NCBI GenBank assembly: GCA_009176605.1
Contig: SEYY01023392.1
Span: 137,501-175,179 of the forward strand
Direction of reading: 5' to 3'
Length of the DNA stretch: 37,679 bases
Origin: Armadillidium nasatum
Lineage: Eukaryota; Arthropoda; Malacostraca; Isopoda; Armadillidiidae
In this document: positions 1 through 37,679 of the stretch, in pieces
How positions within the stretch are numbered: the first letter of the stretch is position 1
How the letters are laid out: each line of letters begins with the position of its first letter
Notes under the pieces: model-generated
The model's database searches: none
Seen by the model: the letters and a program-made list of their open reading frames with translations, nothing else
Told to the model about the DNA's origin: nothing
Program-made: the position numbers and the translations under genes

Positions 1-1445
1 AGGAACACCACTGTTGACAGGAAAGGAGGAAGAAGTCGCTCCATCATTAACAGCCGAAATGGAACTATTAGAAAGAAAGCTAGACATAAGGAAGCAAAGG
101 GAAGGAGGGGAGCTTGGAAAGCAGTGACTGCATGCCATACCCGGTCAAATACCTGAGATATGTCAAGCGCCACCACACAAGTCTCCCCATGGTTCCTAAG
201 GGCAGAAGACCATAAATCTGTGAGATGGAAAGTATATCACCAGTAGACCTCGAACGTCGAAAGTCATACTGATGATCAGAAAGAAGGGAATGAGATTCCA
301 GATGATCCAAGAAGTGAGAGTTGAGAAGGGTTTCTAAGATCTTAGACAGAATACAAATGAGAGCTATAGGGGGATAGTTGGAAGGATCAGAGTGTCTACC
401 TTTCTTCGGAATAAGCTGGACCAGTACGCGCTTCCAACACTGTGGGAAAGCCCTTAAAACTCGGAGGGGAATGCCATCCGGGCCGCTTGCCTTCCTAACG
501 TTCATAGATTTCAGAAGCCCATGCACCTGATCAAACGTAATCACAGGTAAAGGCATGGGACATTAGGAGAAGAAGTAGGGGGAGGATTGTTGGAGTCATC
601 CAGGGTTGATTTAGAGGAGAACAGGAGGCCGAAGAGATTAGCCTTTTCAGTTGGAATATTAGCAACAGAACCATCAGAGCGAATAAGAGGAGGAAAGGAA
701 GATTTGCAAAAGTTGTTAGAGATGTTTTTGCCAAGAGGCCAGAAAGATTTATCAGTAGGAGAGTTTAGAAGCTAAGCACACCTTCGTTTTGGGAAAGTCT
801 GCTTTGCTCGTCGAAGAATATCCCTGCAACGATTCCGTGCTGAGTGAAAATTAGCAAGAGTGATAGGAGAAGGAGAGTTTTTCCACTCTCGATACGCGAT
901 ATCACTAGCCTGAATGGCACGAGAGGAGGTGCGATTAAACCATGGATTTTGAGGAGAGAAAGATTTAGATAAAGAATGAATGAACCTGCTTATCCCATCA
1001 GCGATTACAGCCCCCACATTATCAGCAAAGACTGACGCGTCTTCAGAGACAAAGCAGTCCCTGGAGAAATAGTTTAGTACTCAAAAAAAAGATAGAAATA
1101 TCTGTTCTATTAGGAGCACAGATTATCGTAGTGGTAGGAAGAAAGATTATAAGCCACAAAACATCGAAGTTAGGAGATACAAGATTTACAAGACGTGTTA
1201 CCGGAGTGTTAGTGTTTACATACCCACATACTCCACCCTTAGATCGCAAATTATGAAATAAGTTATAGTTGGGTATATTAAAAAAGTTAGAGGAGGAATT
1301 CTTAGATATCTGGATCTCAGCCAATAGCAAAAGGTTAGGACGAGAGTTAGAGAGGTGGTATTCCACAGAGGCTAAATTAGAGCGTAAGCCACAGATATTA
1401 GTAAGGTAGAAAGAGAACCCATGCCTGCTGACACCCGCCATTCTA
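1..1445 (-). pseudogene. Jockey-like non-LTR retrotransposon ORF2, degenerate and truncated by window edge
   Basis: Read on the minus strand, conceptual translation gives pieces of an endonuclease/reverse transcriptase polyprotein. About 1445-1090 is the N-terminal part of an APE-type endonuclease (NICGLRSN, LLLLAEIQ, GGVCGYV). About 1017-772 is the linker between endonuclease and RT (NPWFNRTSSRAI, RCRDILRRAKQTFP). About 555-80 is RT, with GPDGIP, LIPKKGRHSDPSNYPPIAL, LLSDHQYDFRRSRSTGD and, after a frame change, the motif A region VVALDISQVFDRVWH. These match Jockey-type elements common in arthropods. The second half of the endonuclease and a stretch after GPDGIPLRVLR are missing, and frames change at several points. 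No ORF1 is present and the RT continues off the left edge. It is a dead 5'-truncated copy. Confidence 0.85.
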
Positions 1446-1490
1446 CACACACAATCACGATTGTGACGAACAATCAAATAAACAGACAAA

Positions 1491-2139
<649 letters not shown>

Positions 2140-2213
2140 AGAGTTTTTAGTCTGCTAAAACTCTCACAGATTATTTCTATATAGCAAATTAATGTCTGCT
2201 GTTATATAACTAT

Positions 2214-2640
<427 letters not shown>

Positions 2641-2979
2641 AATAATAAGGTCTTGCATAAGCTGCTGGCTAGCTTTGTTCTACCTTATGGTCTTTATTTT
2701 AGCTTAGGCTTTGTGTGCCGGCCTACACCAAATAACGTCTATTAAAAATTTTATATTCCCTTACCTTGCTTGTATATCAGTTTTCTATTTAATAAAATCA
2801 ATAAAATATGGTATAGTTTGGTTTTAAACAAAGGCTTTCCTTACTATTTTATTTTATATAAGAATTTTTGTACAATAATTTCACAACAAATGTACTAGAT
2901 TGGTATCTTGTTACCGGTTCGTTTTCGAATCGAAAAAAATGCTTAAAAAAAATCGCTTGAAAAAACATCGATACTAAAT

Positions 2980-3010
2980 CGATATATTGCTTATTTTAAG
3001 CAATATATCG
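2980..3010. repeat. Perfect 14-bp hairpin
   Basis: CGATATATTGCTTA at 2980-2993 is exactly complementary to TAAGCAATATATCG at 2997-3010, with a 3-base loop TTT. It sits among other CGAT-rich words and could be a remnant of a small DNA transposon end. No function is implied. Confidence 0.8.
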
Positions 3011-4495
3011 GTCTCCATATCGATTCATATCGATTTATTAATATTTACATTTAAATCAGTAGACAAGTGATCGTTAGCCCTAAGATGTTGCGATACTACT
3101 TTGAGGAATGTAGTATGACGACATACAACTGAATAATGCTAGTCATTACGTTTTTGATCTGAAAGAAAAAGGAATTAATTTAAATGAAATAGCAGTTTTG
3201 TACTTACCATAATTGGAACTTATTAGAGATATATTTTGAATAGAAGAGTCAATTAAAAAGGCATAGTAAGAAAGAGTTGAAGATTAATATTACCTTACAC
3301 CTGAATTCAGAACTTTGAAGTCCTATAACGAACAAACCAAAAGAAAAACTTTCATTTTGTAAATACGTCGAAGCCCGTTGACGAATATTTGATAAGTGCT
3401 ATTTTTAAAACCAGCAGCTTGTTTAGGTGCCAAACTGTTAAATGTCACATTGATATAAAACAAACCACTTTTATAAAACTTTGTGAAGGAGAATTTTAAT
3501 ATTTCTCCAATTTTTATAAAAGAAAACTTAAAATAGGAAAAGTATATACACTAGATAAAATAGTGAAAGTATATAAATAGTTTTTATAGTAGCAAGTGAA
3601 TATTTTTCTCAATTACTGGTGTCTACTCTCTTTATTATCTTCTAGAAGAACGTCATGCTGGCATGGAACGTTTTTCCCTTTCATGAATTTATAAATTTGA
3701 TTATTTTTTGCTTTTTTATGAATTTACCATTGTTAATTAACTATGGTTTTCTGTTAAACTTAAATTACAATGGGGTGGCTTTTGAATATTAACATCGAGA
3801 GTCCTGCTTAAGATTCAATTATTTCAATGCCATTTTTCGGTAATTTGGACATGAATTGGGCCTTGACATCAGCTGTAAGAAATATATTCTCCTAATGTGC
3901 AAACTACCATTTTTATACGATGATGTCACTTTGATCAAAAAAATAAGTTATCTAATTTATTGAATTAAAAGACTTAATATTATTTTATCTTTAATATGTA
4001 AATTATTGTTACCTTATTCATTTTGTTTATTTTATTTATGATTTAACCAAAGTTATTACTTTTTTTTGGGGCACTGAATGACCTTGATCGTTGATTTCTC
4101 TCCTGAATCACAGAATGAGGATAAATTTCAGTTTTATGACATTTTTATTTAATGGAAATTCTTGTCGATAATATTTTATTGATTTTAATTTTTATCTTAT
4201 TGAGATTCATAACAATACAGTTGTTTTGAGTGCATAAACTACGTTTGTGGTGTTTGGTGTTTACCAAAGTTTTAAGTGGATCCTCAAAATCCCAAACCAG
4301 ACAAAAAAAATTTTTTTTTTTTTTAAGGATGTAATAATAATTAAAAAGCAGTTATTTTCATTTTCTTACCCAAATATTGAATATAATTGGTTATTTAAAA
4401 TCTTTGGCCAGATTTTTTTATCTTTTAGTATTCAAATATCTAATTGCCTAAAAGTAATCAAAAATCAATATTTGGAATATAAATTTAGTTTTGAG

Positions 4496-4625
4496 TAATA
4501 GTTTAGTCCATCCCAATGAGTTTGTATTTTTCACCATACTGAAAATATAAATGACAAAATGCACTGAAATGCATTGAATATATCACATTTAAGTGCAGAA
4601 AAGTGAAAAAGGTTAAAAAAAAAAA
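4496..4625 (+). repeat. Left arm of diverged inverted repeat
   Basis: Begins TAATAGTTTAGTCCATCCCA and continues through GAAAATATAAATGACAAAAT and TGAAATGCATTGAATATATC. Its reverse complement, with many substitutions, is at about 4846-4972. The arms run toward A-rich interior sequence, as in a fold-back element or two head-to-head copies of one short repeat. Confidence 0.6.
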
Positions 4626-4845
4626 AAAAAAAAATTAAATCTAATAAACTAGTTCAACTTAATCTAACTTTGAGTTGAAGGGTAAATTTACCCCTATAGC
4701 CAATTAATAAGCTTAACCTGGCAAATGCTGTCTCTCTCAACTCGAAAAAAAATACAAAAAATAACAAATGATCTAAGGATAAATATGGTTATCTGGTATT
4801 AAAGTATTTTGTGATAAACGAAAAAGTCAAAGAAAAATCGCTTCT

Positions 4846-4972
4846 ATATTTTTTTAATTTCTTTTACTTTTCTGTATTTGAATATGATATGTACAATGCA
4901 TTTCAGGATTTTTTATCTTTATATTTTCAATATTGTGAAAATATAAATTCATTGAGATGACTAAACTATTAC
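4846..4972 (-). repeat. Right arm of diverged inverted repeat
   Basis: Read in reverse, it begins TAATAGTTTAGTCATCTCAA and shares the AAATATAAA, CTGAAATGCATTG and CAGAAAAGT words of the left arm. Identity is roughly three quarters by eye. The spacer between arms is about 220 bp. Confidence 0.6.
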
Positions 4973-5617
4973 CTAGTTTTTAATTAGTTATATTATAAAA
5001 GCTATTTTAGATTAGGTCAGGTATGGTTATGGTTAAGTTAGATTAGTTATAGTTATAACATTGCATAACAGGTATTTAGTTTTTTATATATGTAAATTTT
5101 TTCTATCAGTCTTTCAATATATCAAAAAACCAGAAATGTGTTTGAGCTTTAGTTTATTTAAATTAATTTTTGCGAGATGATGTATATCTATCAAGCAAGA
5201 GATTTTAATAAAAAAAACTTTTTTTTTAAGTTAATATATATATATATGGCTTAGGTGTAGATTGTTTCTGACCTTTGATATTTTTTACGTCGATATTTTA
5301 TTTTAATCGATACTTTTATACCTAACAATAAGTGTAATTTGTTCTTTTCAGTTCAGATACCTTAAATTTAGGTTATGTTATAAACTATAAGTACATTAAA
5401 ATTATTATTATTATTTAGGTTAAATTACAGCATCTTCGGTAGTTCAGGTTATGATAAGTCGAATTAGGTTCTGCTAGAAAAGTAAGTAATAATAATAATT
5501 GTGTGTATGTCTAGTGTAATAGTACCTCTGGCAACGTTCTTGTTTACGTTAGGCTTCTCCGATATTTTCGATTATCGATATTTTGAAATCGAAAGTCAGA
5601 AACTATCTACACATTTA

Positions 5618-5766
<149 letters not shown>

Positions 5767-5779
5767 TTAATATTTTATA

Positions 5780-5905
5780 ATTAGAATACATTTCCTATCT
5801 ATAATGAACAAAAATCTATTTATATTTAACCTGCTTTACTATTAAGTAAAGCAGGTTAAAGATAGATAGATTTTTGTTCATTATAATTAGGAAATGTGTT
5901 CTAAT
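5780..5905. mobile_element. 126-bp near-perfect palindrome (MITE/fold-back candidate)
   Basis: Two 61-bp arms (5780-5840 and 5845-5905) flank a 4-base centre. By eye they differ at about five positions. The outer ends are ATTAGAA and TTCTAAT. A single-stranded or transcribed copy would fold into one long hairpin. There is no coding capacity. Such structures are typical of small non-autonomous DNA transposons and can also act as hairpin small-RNA precursors; the sequence does not decide between these. Confidence 0.75.
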
Positions 5906-6353
5906 CAAATTATATAAATAACATTAAATTATTAAATTCATAAAATTAAACCTTATATGAATGATATATTTTTAATACTGATATATTTCAATATATCGAT
6001 ATATGGATAAAGGAATTTTATATTTATATGCAGTGAAATAAACTCTCAACCACTCATGAATCAGGGATATTAGGTGAGTAAAGCCCTCTGTAGATAAATT
6101 GCATAGCACACCAATATGTACTTATTGATATATCAATAAATCATTGATGTAAGGAGTAATTTCATGAATTTATTTTTGTAGATTTTATGCCCATAATCTT
6201 TGTTTGCATTTAAAAAGTTGTCTAAATTTCTCTATACATCTCAATTGACAATTTCTCAAAACTGAATACTAAATTTAATATGATTAAGTATCATAGTAGA
6301 TTTATGGATCAGTTAGATACGCAAGAAATCGATTAACAAAGTCAGGTATTTTG

Positions 6354-6443
<90 letters not shown>

Positions 6444-9380
6444 TTATATTGAAGTGAACTATAAGCCATTCCAAAATTAAGTTTCTTAGTTATTTTATTT
6501 TTTTCATAGATCAAGACAAAAATAGGTCTGCCTACCTTTTATGTTGTTATTTGTGGCCTATAGTTCTCCTTATCATGGCACAGTATAAAGTTTAACTCCC
6601 CTCAACATTGCTAAAATATGAAAATGTGTTGAACTGTCTTTAGAATAGTTCAGAATAGTAAAAAATCTTTCCTGGATGAGGTATCTAAGCTTGTGTACAG
6701 TATAAAGTTAAAAACCTAATATAATTATTTGAGGATTATAGGTTTTACATTGAATCCTTGCTCTTATTATCAACATTATAATTTCCAACATTTTATTATC
6801 CCTATCTCTAGCTTCTAAACATCCCTCAAACATCTTCATATTACTATTAAAAGCCATACCTGGGTCTTTTTGTTTGGCGACAAACTCCAGCTATATCCCA
6901 AATTTATACTATAAAATTCTTATTTGAATTACAAAAGTGAAGAATCTTGTTATTTTTGCTATTTTTCAATTTTCAGTCCAACATAGAAATTTACCTTTTA
7001 TTCAACCCTCAAAATTTTCAACATAAATAGACCATTTAGTATCATTAGAAACTTATGAACCTTGTTATTCTCTCCTTTATATGACTAATATAGATAATGG
7101 TTATAAAGGGTACTCAGAAGAATACACACCACCACTTTTTTAACCATTTCAGTATGATGATTTTATAATTATTCTGTTGTATACATTTTCTTCCATTTCT
7201 CAGCCATATTTTATCTTCTAAACTATTATACATGTCACATTCTGTTCCATCTTGTGCATTGATCTAACTTGGAGTACTTTACCATTAAAACCTTGCCAGA
7301 ATTATTAAAATTCAACTGACTTCCCTATGTCTTTATAATTAGCAATATGCCTATTGAATTCCAAAAGATTTGTATTACAAGATGTAGCTTCCAATCATTT
7401 TGAGTGTATAGTAATATATTTTAGGTATTTCTTTATACTCTATTCCTTCCAAAAATATTTATCCCATATTTTGGCACAACACACATTGTTTTCCAATTCT
7501 TAGGTTGTGACTATAAGTAAGAAATCTTAGATATCTATTATTTATGCCGAGTGTAAAATATATGTAATAATAATATATTTCTAATACTACTTCCCCTTTG
7601 CTTAACTATTTCTTATCCCAAGTTGACTGAACAAATTGATTAGATTTTCTTAGAGTCTATACACATGAATATTTATGCTAAAAATAGTCTTTTTTTATCT
7701 TTGCAGTATGTACCTTATACGAGAGTGTGAAATATTAAAAGTAAACAAATAACAGAGACTTCTCATTGATCTGAAAATTACTCATTATTTAATAAATATA
7801 ACCTAGTCAGTGTTGGAAGTTGAGTTACATTAGTGAAGAAAAAATATATAGAAAATATTCAAAGATTATGAACTACAAACACCAGTGAATACTTATTAAT
7901 TATTGAAATAAAGAAATCAAGAAGGTTAGTATTGATATATTTTATATTCATTGTTTTAATATTATTCTTACTATATAATTTAAATAGGATTCCACAATGG
8001 AAAGGAATATGAAAAATTTTAGTATTGAAACGAAACAATGGAAGAAAAATATTACAAGTATCATAGTGTAGTGGAGTGATTTTGTTCTTTGGTGATCATT
8101 AGTGATCACAATTCAAGTGTGAAAAGAGGAACTTTTATTTCTTTCTGAGCTGAAGCTGATACTTATTTTTCATACTGTAACCTAATAAAAGTTTTGGTGT
8201 CCTTCAGAGGCCAGACTATTCATTTTTGAAAGTAAAACAAATTTAATATACTGTTTTAAACCTGTGATATATTTAATATTTAGTGAATAATTCCTAATTA
8301 GTTTTCAGTAATGAAAAATATTGGTTACGAAAAATTACATTGTAATCTCTCCTCTCTAAATCAAGCTAAGATTATCTTAGTTTAATTAATTCCTTTAACT
8401 CATCAGAGACTAAAATGGAAAACCATCCACTATATACGGTATATATTTATAAATTTTCAGAACTTATATCAATGAACTTTGAAGGATCTCCAAGGTTTAG
8501 TTTTTCAAATTTTAACTAATTATTCTGTGGTTCATAGAAACTACGAAATGGTCAGACCTGTAGTCTTACTTTGATCTCTCATTGAAATCATAATCTTTCT
8601 GACCCCTCAAATGACTTTCTGCCACTTTATTTAAAAAAAAAAAAAACATTATAGCTCAGAACTAGCTCAAAAACTTTGTTTATTGGATTGCAGTTATCAA
8701 GAACTTTGTTTCTATACTTTGTTTATTGAATTGTTCATGTTTTTTATGAATCCTTTGTCATAAATGAGATAAATCTACCTTTACAGGTCTTCTCAGAAGT
8801 ATGTAATTTAAGGCTTTTGGCCTCATCAACACACCCACTATTACTAGCACTCTTCAATCTTTCTTCTCACTGAAATCCTCTCTAAGTTCAATTGCCTTTC
8901 CTTTTACTAATCACATTTTTCATTCTTTCTCACATACTTCTGACTTTCTGTATTACATTTTTCTTCCTTTGTCTAACAGCACTTTGTAATAATAATCCTA
9001 AGACTTTACTCTAAACATACGTAATGTTAGCTAAAATAAGTCCTTAGTGTCTTTGAAATATAGTTCCAAAATGCAAGAAAGTTGTTTGAAAATTGTTTTG
9101 TCTATTACAAAATTCAAGAGAAAAATTACACAATCAAAATTGTTTTGTCTAATTCAAAAAATTAGGCTAGTAAATAAAAAACCTTAAGCTTTTATCATTC
9201 ATGTGGGAAAACAGCAAACTAAACCTTCCAAGGGAAAAACACCAGTCCATTAAACCAAAGTTTAAAAGCATATTTCCTAGGAAATATTCTAAGGTAACTA
9301 AATGTTAGTATTGCAAAGTATATTTTCTTTCCCCTGAAAAATTTGCCTTTGATTGAACACTTTTTTTTTTTATGTACACT
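5906..9380. other. Gene-free AT-rich intergenic region
   Basis: No exon, RNA gene or transposon protein was recognised. The stretch holds one (TA)n tract and pyrimidine-biased patches (about 6760-7300 and 8815-8960). Confidence 0.5.
6356..6439. repeat. (TA)n microsatellite
   Basis: About 42 uninterrupted TA units in intergenic DNA. Confidence 0.97.
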
Positions 9381-10435
<1,055 letters not shown>

Positions 10436-10454
10436 ACTCTCTCTCTCTCTCTCT
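10436..10454. repeat. (CT)n microsatellite
   Basis: About nine CT units just upstream of the deleted LINE. Confidence 0.9.
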
Positions 10455-10469
10455 TCATTCTTAGCGGAG

Positions 10470-11205
10470 GTGACAATCTGGTAATCTCCCCCCTCCTACA
10501 GCAACAAATGGAGATATTCACCCAAACCCTGGCTCAATCAAATAACCTCTGTCCTATATGCTCTAAACAAATTTAAAACAATCCGCCTTCAATCAGATGT
10601 TCAAAATGTAATAAATGGATCCATAAAAACAAATGCTTCCCATTCAAAACATTACCTTGTCAAAACCACACATGGACCTGCGCAATCTGAACTCCCCCAA
10701 CAATTTCAGTAATACAAAACAAACTCAAATCAAAATTTTACAGATAAATATTAACGGTCTCCACAAAAAAAACATTTAGAAATACAAACATTCCTCTCCA
10801 AACACTGTCGACATAGCATTGATTCAAGAAGCCCATTCTCAAGACAACACTCCCAAAACTCCATTTTATGGATATGATTATATATACTCCAACAACCAAC
10901 CAATCATCCACACACTGCTAACTCTAATAAAAAACAATTTAATGTATACCTCAATACAACTACTGGCACTACAAACCTATTAAACGATCCCATTCTGAAC
11001 ATACAATCTTTCAAAATCTTAGCCAATAATTCCACACACACTATAATGAAGACAACAGAGCACCTCCTTCTGAAATGCCCCTCCCTTACACAACATAGGA
11101 CCCTCCATAATTTCTCCTCTCTGAGAGACCTTTGGGAACGGCCGTCGCGGATTTCCTGAAAGCTGTGTGGCCCTTCTTATGAGGAAGGTCCAGGGGAAAA
11201 AAAGT
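10470..11205 (+). pseudogene. Internally deleted LINE with NPGP-like, PHD-like, endonuclease and C-terminal zinc-knuckle traces
   Basis: Several motifs appear on the plus strand in changing frames. GDIHPNPGS near 10510-10540 resembles the GDxxPNPGP motif at the start of many LINE polyproteins. A PHD-like zinc finger follows (LCPICSKQI, RCSKCNKWIHKNKC, HTWTC) near 10545-10690. An APE-endonuclease start follows (ILTVS or ININGLHKK by frame, then DIALIQEAHSQDNTPKTPFYGYDYIYS) near 10735-10900. Near 11045-11150 there is a C-terminal block, [15 protein letters not shown], ending in LWERPS. Reverse transcriptase is absent, so an internal deletion of several kilobases joins endonuclease to the C-terminus. 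Stops and frame changes make it dead. It lies just upstream of the Star-like gene's first coding exon. Confidence 0.7.
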
Positions 11206-11210
11206 TGAAG

Positions 11211-11372
<162 letters not shown>

Positions 11373-11401
11373 TTTAGTGGAGTTTGATATTTAAAAGACA
11401 G

Positions 11402-15512
<4,111 letters not shown>

Positions 15513-15548
15513 AAAATATATATAAATCAGATGTTATTTTTTTTTAAA

Positions 15549-15935
<387 letters not shown>

Positions 15936-15943
15936 ATGACAGT

Positions 15944-16045
<102 letters not shown>

Positions 16046-16135
16046 TTTTATTACTAATATTGTATTTTAGCTTTTTAGGGGGGAGGGGTTTTTTGAATAT
16101 AAAAAATTCCTCTTTATATGAAATTTTTACTGAAC

Positions 16136-16141
16136 AATAAA
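16136..16141 (+). terminator. Candidate polyadenylation signal of Star-like gene
   Basis: AATAAA beyond the (TA)n tracts, 624 bp after the stop codon. In DNA this AT-rich the hexamer can occur by chance. Confidence 0.3.
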
Positions 16142-17859
<1,718 letters not shown>

Positions 17860-17865
17860 TTTATT
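17860..17865 (-). terminator. Candidate polyadenylation signal of RTEL1
   Basis: Minus-strand AATAAA about 70 bp beyond the RTEL1 stop codon. Position is right for a short 3' UTR but the hexamer is common in AT-rich DNA. Confidence 0.35.
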
Positions 17866-17935
17866 TTAACAAATTTTTTTTTTAAAATGTAAAATAAATA
17901 ATAACAGGTACAATTTTTTTATATAAATTTTTTTT

Positions 17936-35959
<18,024 letters not shown>

Positions 35960-36022
35960 ATTTTTAAAAATAATTTTAAGTTAAAAAATTAAAACAAAAT
36001 AAAAGCATCACAAAAATATTAT

Positions 36023-36309
<287 letters not shown>

Positions 36310-36387
<78 letters not shown>
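36310..36387. repeat. (TA)n microsatellite, one interruption
   Basis: About 38 TA units with a phase break near 36347. Confidence 0.97.
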
Positions 36388-36389
<2 letters not shown>

Positions 36390-36960
36390 GTATTGCAACT
36401 TATCATTTTTGAATTAGGCACCATAAATTGGCTAATACTGTAATTTTTTGATTAGATTTAGATTTTAGAAGATAATTGATAATCGCAAGATGCCAAGGGC
36501 CACTAATATCTTCCTATTTAGCTAATATGAGTCTTAATCCTATAGTTTTCTTTGCTGGGTTGCCTTGAGAATTGTTGAAGTGATAGTGATCCTGAAAAAT
36601 TATACAGAGTACATTACATTAGTATCCAAAGCCAGGTGATAATGTTACATAATATTTTTCAACTTTATAATAGCTATCTCCTTTTTCTTGCTTTCATTCG
36701 GCTTCAATCCACACTTGAATTAGGCCTGACAGTTATGATGCAAAAATATAAAATAAAAGTGACCATAACAAAAAACAAATAAAAAAATAAAAAATTTAAA
36801 TTTTTTTTTAAAAAATAGATACAATTAGAAGTTCCATGGGCCTATCAATACTGGCTTTATCAACAATATCCATATAATATCCCATTTTTCTTAAAGTTAC
36901 AGCAACGGTAAATTCAAACTTATAGGATATAACTACAGCAATAAGAGCAGAGCTACTAAA

Positions 36961-37020
36961 AGCTTCACTATTTAAAATTCAAATCTAACATGTTTCGCTG
37001 TTTAAAATTCAAATCTAACA
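36961..37020. repeat. 30-bp tandem duplication
   Basis: Two adjacent 30-bp units share TTTAAAATTCAAATCTAACA exactly and differ only in the first ten bases. Confidence 0.85.
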
Positions 37021-37679
37021 TAGCTTTACATTTTAACGAATATCACTGAATATTTCGTCTATACGTTGACCTTACATTTAAATACCTTACTTTCTGGCTC
37101 AAACTAGCTGAAAAATAAATCTCCCGGCAAAAATTTTGATACCGAAGAATGTAGCTTCAAAGGTAAGTTGGTACCATGGTTGGTACTCAGTAGCCATGTT
37201 CATAGGAAGTGGGTCTTGATTCTTTCAAGGTTTTTCTCAGTTATCCAAAAGATTTAGAAATAACTTCAATCGGGGAGGAAGTACAATTTAAAAAGCTGTC
37301 CGAAGAGATTATTATTATTAAGTTCTTTTATATTCAGTACTAAATATTCTAGTTTTAAATTGCCAAAAGGTATCAAAGTTGAGAATCAAGGGCCAAAACA
37401 TTTTAGCTACTATGGAGAAAGTATTTTCACGGAGGGTACACGTTCTCATAAAGAGTCTGTCACGTCAGTAAAATGCCTAAGTTGCATTCATACTATGTTG
37501 CATTTAATCAAATTTTTAATAGCTTTAATTTTGCAGAAAAAAATATAGCCAATACTGTGATCTTCGTTTCACTGGAAGGAAAGCAATGAAAAAGAAAAAA
37601 ATGTAAAATACGAATAAAAAAGGCGTAATACAGAAGAATAAAAGAAAATAATTTTCTTTATTTTCTTTCATGTCACAAA

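Noticed and set aside
880..888. PCNA-interaction box in RTEL1 exon 16 (protein residues 880-888, encoded near 18655-18680)
   Set aside because: The glutamine and second aromatic of a canonical box are missing, so it is mentioned only as a weak candidate. The coordinates given here are protein residues.
37360..37548. 62-codon open frame at the right end
   Set aside because: No domain, no splice context and AT-biased composition; not distinguishable from chance.

Overview
The window is AT-rich, repeat-laden animal DNA with interrupted genes, GT-AG introns and invertebrate-type transposons. The Jockey-like LINE pieces, mariner- and hAT-type fossils, tRNA-derived SINEs and very heavy (TA)n and (ATT)n load suggest an arthropod, most likely a crustacean. 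That placement is inference; no species can be named from the sequence.

Two protein-coding genes can be rebuilt exon by exon. On the + strand (about 11.38-15.51 kb) lies a five-coding-exon gene for a 295-residue type II membrane protein with an FkbM/Methyltransf_21-type domain, of the kind annotated in arthropods as protein Star-like. On the - strand (35.96 down to 17.94 kb) lies an 18-exon gene for RTEL1, the Fe-S DEAH helicase that unwinds telomeric T-loops, recombination D-loops and G-quadruplexes. All Fe-S cysteines and the Walker A, DEAH, V and VI motifs are visible. The protein (about 1021 residues) stops straight after a single harmonin-homology domain. Exon 11 carries one excess base that breaks the frame. 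The two genes are convergent, with about 2.4 kb between their stop codons. Nothing in the sequence links them functionally.

Region by region. 1-1.45 kb is a broken Jockey-like LINE (- strand) running off the left edge. 1.8-2.64 kb holds (TA)n tracts around two inverted copies of a tRNA-derived repeat. 2.6-9.4 kb is gene-free AT-rich DNA with a 126-bp palindromic MITE-like element, a diverged inverted-repeat pair and a short perfect hairpin. 9.38-10.1 kb is a hAT remnant, and 10.45-11.2 kb a deleted LINE with NPGP-like, PHD-like and endonuclease traces. 11.38-16.14 kb is the Star-like gene. 16.1-17.9 kb is intergenic. 17.94-35.96 kb is RTEL1; intron 14 holds a LINE ORF1 fossil, intron 13 a mariner-like DDE transposase fossil and intron 4 a (TATCGG)-rich MITE plus a tRNA-derived SINE. 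35.96-37.68 kb is upstream AT-rich DNA with no recognised gene.

The most unusual overall feature is how often long (TA)n or (ATT)n tracts sit within a few tens of bases of splice sites in both genes. No CRISPR array, rRNA, intact tRNA gene or novel gene system was found.
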